Assembly: GCF_902635505.1 (NCBI RefSeq)
Contig: NC_045430.1
Coordinates: 111,907,425 to 111,971,424 of the forward strand
Direction: 5' to 3'
Length of the DNA stretch: 64,000 nt
From: Sarcophilus harrisii
Taxonomy: Eukaryota > Chordata > Mammalia > Dasyuromorphia > Dasyuridae
In this document: piece by piece, positions 59,551 through 64,000 of the stretch
How the letters are laid out: each line of letters starts with the position of its first letter
Numbering within the stretch: the first letter of the stretch is position 1
Position numbers and translations under genes: made by a program
Notes under the pieces: generated by a model
What the model was told of the DNA's origin: nothing
What the model saw: only the letters and a program-made list of their open reading frames with translations
Database searches by the model: none

Positions 59551-59584
59551 TGGGAGTCCCATGACTCCCATATGAAGTCATGGG
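59549..59584. repeat. Two overlapping perfect inverted repeats
   Basis: TATGGGAGT (59549-59557) pairs with ACTCCCATA (59564-59572). CCCATGACT (59558-59566) pairs with AGTCATGGG (59576-59584). The two 9-bp stems share bases, so only one can form at a time. Confidence 0.85.
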
Positions 59585-59589
59585 AGGGC

Positions 59590-59755
59590 AGAAACTACTA
59601 TTAGCCCCATTTTACAGAGGTATAACTAAGACAAATGGAATTTAAGGGACTTGCTCATATCACACAGTTAAAGTATATCTGAAACCAGATTTGAATTTGG
59701 GTATGCCTGACTCCAAGCCTGATGCTTTATACACTGAGCCATCTAGCTGCATAAA
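59590..59755 (-). mobile_element. MIR/CORE-SINE, reversed
   Basis: 'ctattagccccattttacag', 'gggacttgctcatatcacac' and 'gcctgactccaagcctgatg' then 'tgagccatctagctgca' give the reversed SINE through its tRNA-like head. Confidence 0.65.
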
Positions 59756-61127
59756 TACTTGTATACACACATACACACACACTCCAGTCTAATAGTCTCT
59801 AACTATTAGAAAGTAAGTTTCTTTAAGGAAATAACTGTGTGCGTTTTTTTAATCCTTGACATTTAATAGAGTTACAAATTTTTTTCATTCATCTTTTCAT
59901 GCTCTCTTGTAAAATGTTGAAAAGTTGTTCTTAGATGACTGATGGCTAGTTGCTAAGAAATGATATAACCCAAGAAATACTGGAGCAATTCTGGGAGATT
60001 CACATTTCATTCTCTAAAGCTCAGCAGCTGCAATTCACAGCTCCATATGGGATCTTGTAGTTAAATGGGGGGGGGGGAGTAAAATTATGATTTATTATCA
60101 ATAAAAGTTTGATTTGTATACTTTTATATATCTATATAAATATGTAATATAAATATGTATCTATACCCAAGGTCATGTAAAGATTTCATGAGCCAAAAGT
60201 CATTGCAAGTGCAAAAAGTTTAAGAAATCCTGTTCTGTAATGCATGTTACTTTTGACACAATTGCATAAACTAAAGCTCTGGACTGCATTATAATGTAAT
60301 TAATCCTATAACTGCTAACAGAAAGCAAGGGACTATAGAACAAGAAAGCCTATCATCAGTTCCTTTGCATGTCTCTCCAGAAAAATGGGAACCTTGTGGA
60401 AAGTATTTGGCTGATTTCATATTTAGCTAACCCTTTGACCCTCCCCATGCTCACAGTTTCTCAGAGCATTTTCTTCCCTAAGCATTTTATGCAGCTGTTG
60501 AATTTTATACACAAAGGAGTCAAGAAAGCAGAATAGTAGAAAATAGCTTTGGAAAGGAAGTTAGGAAGTAAGGGTGAATTTCTTTTCAATCTCCCATGTT
60601 TGAAAGCCCAACTGTAAGACTATGGATAAACTATTGGACCTTTGGGCCTTCTTAGTCAGCAGATGAAGATCCTAAGGGAGATATAATTTAGAAAGCTTTG
60701 ATAGGACTGTATAAGATGTTAGCAGTATAATGGAGAGTTAACTATATGCTCAAGTAGGACATACCATTTTTAAGGTAAAAAAATTCTAATACTTTACGGC
60801 AAAAGTGATGTGAAAAACAAGACATAAGAAATGGGACCATATTATCATAGAATTAAATCTCAAATGGATTCTTGAGATCTGCTCATTTAATGCCCTCATT
60901 TTACAAAGAAGGTAACTGAGGTCCAGAATAGGAAAGATTTCACCTTAAATCATCTGGTTACAAAGTAGAAGAGCTTCTTATTCAAAACTTAGTTTATTGA
61001 CCCCAAATCTAGCATCTTTTTTTTTTTTTTTATCATACTCAGTTGTTTTATACCATTTTTCAAACTCCTTCTAGAATCTCAAAATTCGAAGAGATCTCAA
61101 AAGGTGTGGTCCTATCCAAGTCTAGCC
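59756..61127. other. Unassigned sequence
   Basis: A run of 11 G lies at 60067-60077, a TA-rich run near 60125-60165, and a CR1-like piece ('ctcattttacaaagaaggta') at about 60850-60970. No gene was recognised. Confidence 0.45.
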
Positions 61128-61380
61128 CAAGGCAGCTACATGATGCAACAGATAGAAGAACACTGGACCTGAAGTTCAAATGTGACCTCAGATGCTTATT
61201 AGCTATGTGACCTTAGACTCAAGTCATTTAATTTCTCTGTTTCAGTTCACATATGTGTAAAATGAGGATAAGTAGCATACCTACTTCCTCCTTAGGCTGT
61301 TGTGAATATCAAATGAGATAATAATTTTAGTCACTTAGCACAATACTTGCTACATAAAAAGAGGAATTTAATAAATACTT
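61128..61380 (+). mobile_element. MIR/Ther1-type SINE
   Basis: tRNA-like head 'ggcagctacatgatgcaaca', B-box-like 'aagttcaaatgtga', core 'agctatgtgaccttagact', then 'tgtgaatatcaaatgagata' and an L2-like end 'aatttaataaatacttcc'. Confidence 0.7.
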
Positions 61381-61474
61381 CCTTTATTTTTTTTTCCTTC
61401 CTTCTTATCCAAATGGTCAAATATATCTCTGATATCTTGATAAAAGGTTAACCTTCCTTGTCTTAAAAACTCAA

Positions 61475-61832
61475 ACAATGAGAAAGCTTTTGAGCCAGGC
61501 CATTCCATTTTTGGACAATTTTAATTGTTAGAAATCTTTTCTTTATATTGAGCTGAACTCATCCTTTATATAATATCTATTACTTGGTCTTTGCTTACCC
61601 CTCTAAATCTGAGACAAATAAGTCTAATCCTTCTTTGCATAACAGATCTTCTTTCAAGCTTTTAAAGACTGTTGCCAATCACATTCTTCTCAGTTTTTCT
61701 CTAAAACTTCTCTTTTTCAGGCTGCATATCACAATTTCTTTGTTACCTTTTTTTGTAACTCCTAATTAAAACAGGTCAAATATGTTCATAGCAATTAATT
61801 CATAGCTATTTTTAAAGAAAATTATTCTTTAA
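61475..61832 (-). repeat. Recent local duplication, copy 2 (CR1/L3-like)
   Basis: Partner of 59127-59486, homologous from ACAATGAGAAAGC to ATTATTCTTTAA. The flanks differ. The 61-residue frame at 61584-61769 is only part of the repeat. Confidence 0.93.
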
Positions 61833-63699
61833 ATATATCATTAGTTCACCTAAATAATGTGCTAATTATGGACTCAGGTAGATGACAACAAAATTCGTAA
61901 ATATATCCAAGAATTAAAGACTTGGCTAATGTATATGCAATTATCTTTCTCCAGTTTCCTTACAAAATATCTTTTTATTACATTCTTTGTTTACAAGAGA
62001 GGAAGAAGGAAGGAACAAATATTTGAACCGGCTGTATCAAATTGGTCTCCATTTCATCTGTATCCCCTTTCCACTATACTTTAATACATGGTTATAAAAT
62101 TAATGGTATCATCTAAAAATTTCATCAAAATTAGACAGTTTCTATCAGGAAAATTCAAATAGAGTAAATAATCTTTCTATTTCAAAGTTATAAATATTTG
62201 AAAATTGAGTTATAAATAAAAAGCATTTTGTATATAGCTTTTGGAATTACTGAAAGAAATGCATTGTGTTCCACTATGAGTTATCATAATCATGAAAACA
62301 AGTGTTGGCCCCTTTTGCCCAGGGCCTAAAGATGACAAGAGCAGACCCAGTGAAATATGTAATGTAGTTCGTTTCTCCTTTCTAATTCACTTTTCTTGGG
62401 AATCATAGTTTGTAGTAGAAATAGAAGACATAAGTCTAACAAGAGCTGGTTAGAAGGTACATGCCTGAAGCCTTGCTAAATTGATTTAAAGAGCTTTAAA
62501 CTAAAAATGAAGAGATACATATATCTACCAAGCAAGACATGATACAGAGTGGCTCTAATTAGGACAATGAAGAGTTATAGATACCTTCAGAAATTCATAG
62601 GAGACAAAACTTCAAGAAAGTAACCAATGATAAAACCCAGGGCCTTGACTATCTAGAAATTAATGGATTATTTATAAAGAACAAAGAAAAGGAATAGGGA
62701 TCAGAAATTATTTCATTTGGGGACAATAGGGGCTACATATATGGAAACTAAGTGTCACTGTATTCTTGTTGTGTTATTGTATTGGATCAAAGTCAGCATC
62801 TTTTTGAAAACTTTTTAATAAATAATATCCATTTGATATTTGTTCAGTGATTTAGAGTGCCTTTTTTCATCTCCAAGTTGAACTTGAACTAACAGGGTTC
62901 TAGTGTCAATTTGATTCCTAACAAAAATTAGTCATATTTGAGCAAATTAAAGGGCTTAAATGATTATCAAATTCAAAATACTAATAAAAGGGAAAGAAAC
63001 TAGTGTTTTTCAAAATCCCACTGTCTTTCAGAGTCAAAGGGGAAACAAAGACAGACAAACTGAAGATCTGGGTTATATTTTGTGTTGCTTTAAGAGAGTA
63101 AGGAAAACTACTTTGGGAAAGAAAAGAAAAGAGAAAAAGGAATATATTGTGTAAGAATAATACAGAAGATGGAAATTGCAAGTGAAGTTTAAAAATTCAT
63201 GTACTAAAAGTGAAATGGGCTTAATTGGGAGTTTATTATAGAGATACAATTATATTAGCAAAGAAGTGATTGAAACAGAATTGCTGAAAGAATTGTCAGA
63301 AGTTAAATGTCAACAATGGAATTTAGATAATGAAATGGGGATTAAGGAGAAAAGGAAAAGACAAGAACCACAAGTTAGGTCTAGGCAGGGGGAAGAGAAG
63401 AGAGTAAGAGAAGAGGATCAGATCAATCCAATTATGGATTACTGTTGTTGGTCATACTTCCTTACTTTCACAACTTTTATTTTCTATTCAATCCCCAAAA
63501 TAGATCAAGTTAAATGAAATAAAACAAGGAAACTATTTTGCATAAAGATGATGTGGATAATGACATAATATTAATACTAAACATATAGACCAAATGACAA
63601 AGCAGTCAGATGTGTCAGGTAAAATCTAATTGAAATATAGGGAGAAATGGACAGAAATAAAATAATAGTTGATAATATCAGCATGTTCCTTTCAGGAAG
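61833..63699. other. Unassigned sequence
   Basis: No named repeat or gene was recognised over 1.9 kb. The 83-residue charged frame at 63266-63517 and the frames near 62960-63181 have no known domain, signal or splice support. Confidence 0.4.
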
Positions 63700-64000
63700 G
63701 ATTCTGGCAAGATAGTGGAATAGGTCAATAAATTCCAAGCTCTTTGGATTTCCTCCACAAACAGAACAAATTTGCCCCTCAGAATAAACATAAACTCATG
63801 AAAAATGAGGAAGACTTAGGGCAGAACAAGGGTCTTCGAGCTACAACCCAAGAAGATCCAAAGAGAGGTCTCAGACTGGAGATTAACCCATGTGAAGTGC
63901 AAATACCTCCAGACTAGCTCCACAGAAATACCTAGAGAGGAGCCTTTGGGGCTAACTGAATTTGACTGAAGCCTCAGCAGGAATCACAGAAACTTTTACC
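63700..64000 (+). mobile_element. Probable 5' end of an L1 LINE running off the window
   Basis: 'ggcaagatagtggaataggt' followed by 'tttcctccacaaacagaaca', 'gaggtctcagactggagatt' and 'cctccagactagctccacag' resembles the start of a marsupial L1 5' UTR, where an AAGATGG-AGTAGG opening is usual. No other L1 in the window shows this end. Confidence 0.55.

Noticed and set aside
63266-63517. 83-residue charged + frame
   Set aside because: The Lys/Glu/Arg-rich part is A/G-rich DNA and the remainder shows no motif. No evidence of a gene.
1-64000. CpG island, CRISPR array, operon or bacterial-type system
   Set aside because: None is visible. The window is spliced, repeat-rich vertebrate DNA with few CpGs.

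Overview
This 64 kb window is AT-rich, intron-dense vertebrate DNA carrying one protein-coding gene, on the + strand: MGST1, encoding microsomal glutathione S-transferase 1 (MAPEG family). All three coding exons are present: 32655-32780, 36395-36489 and 50050-50296. They join in phase into a 155-residue protein, the usual mammalian MGST1 length. The GSH-site residues known for the family are kept (Arg38, Arg73, Arg74, His76, Glu81, Tyr121, Arg130). The redox-sensor cysteine of human and rat MGST1 (Cys50 counting the initiator Met) is an alanine here. The untranslated first exon is not identified with confidence.

The host is most likely a marsupial. The repeats fit this: L1 copies with a characteristic 3' end, tRNA-headed CORE-SINEs with an RTE/BovB-like tail, many L2, MIR and CR1/L3 relics, and ERV solo LTRs. 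No Alu, B1 or eutherian L1 tail was seen. The species cannot be told from the sequence.

Layout. 1-13.8 kb: old LINE (CR1/L3, L2, old L1) and SINE relics with microsatellites and a 190-bp purine tract. 13.8-20.7 kb: an L1 3' end split by a solo LTR, then L2, a free-standing solo LTR and a CR1/L3 3' end. 20.7-22.5 kb: mostly single-copy sequence, possibly regulatory. 24-28.5 kb: L2, CR1/L3, a local pair of 174-bp direct repeats and an L1 3' end. 28.5-31.2 kb: a 5'-truncated antisense L1 holding a solo LTR. 32.6-50.65 kb: MGST1 exons 2-4. Intron 2 (3.6 kb) holds an inverted repeat around an L1 tail. Intron 3 (13.6 kb) is mostly L1, two antisense copies and one sense copy with a solo LTR. 51.9-56.4 kb: a sense L1 split by antisense L1 pieces, one of which is split by a solo LTR. 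56.6-58.5 kb: unassigned sequence carrying an L1/LTR chimera with a 15-bp target duplication. 59-62 kb: a 360-bp CR1/L3-like segment present twice at about 99% identity. 63.7 kb to the end: what looks like the 5' end of another L1.

No new multi-gene system was found. The items most worth checking are the cysteine change in MGST1, the two recent local duplications, the inverted repeat and the nested insertions. Repeat family names come from recognising consensus-like stretches by eye, so subfamily labels and edges are approximate unless a target-site duplication is given.
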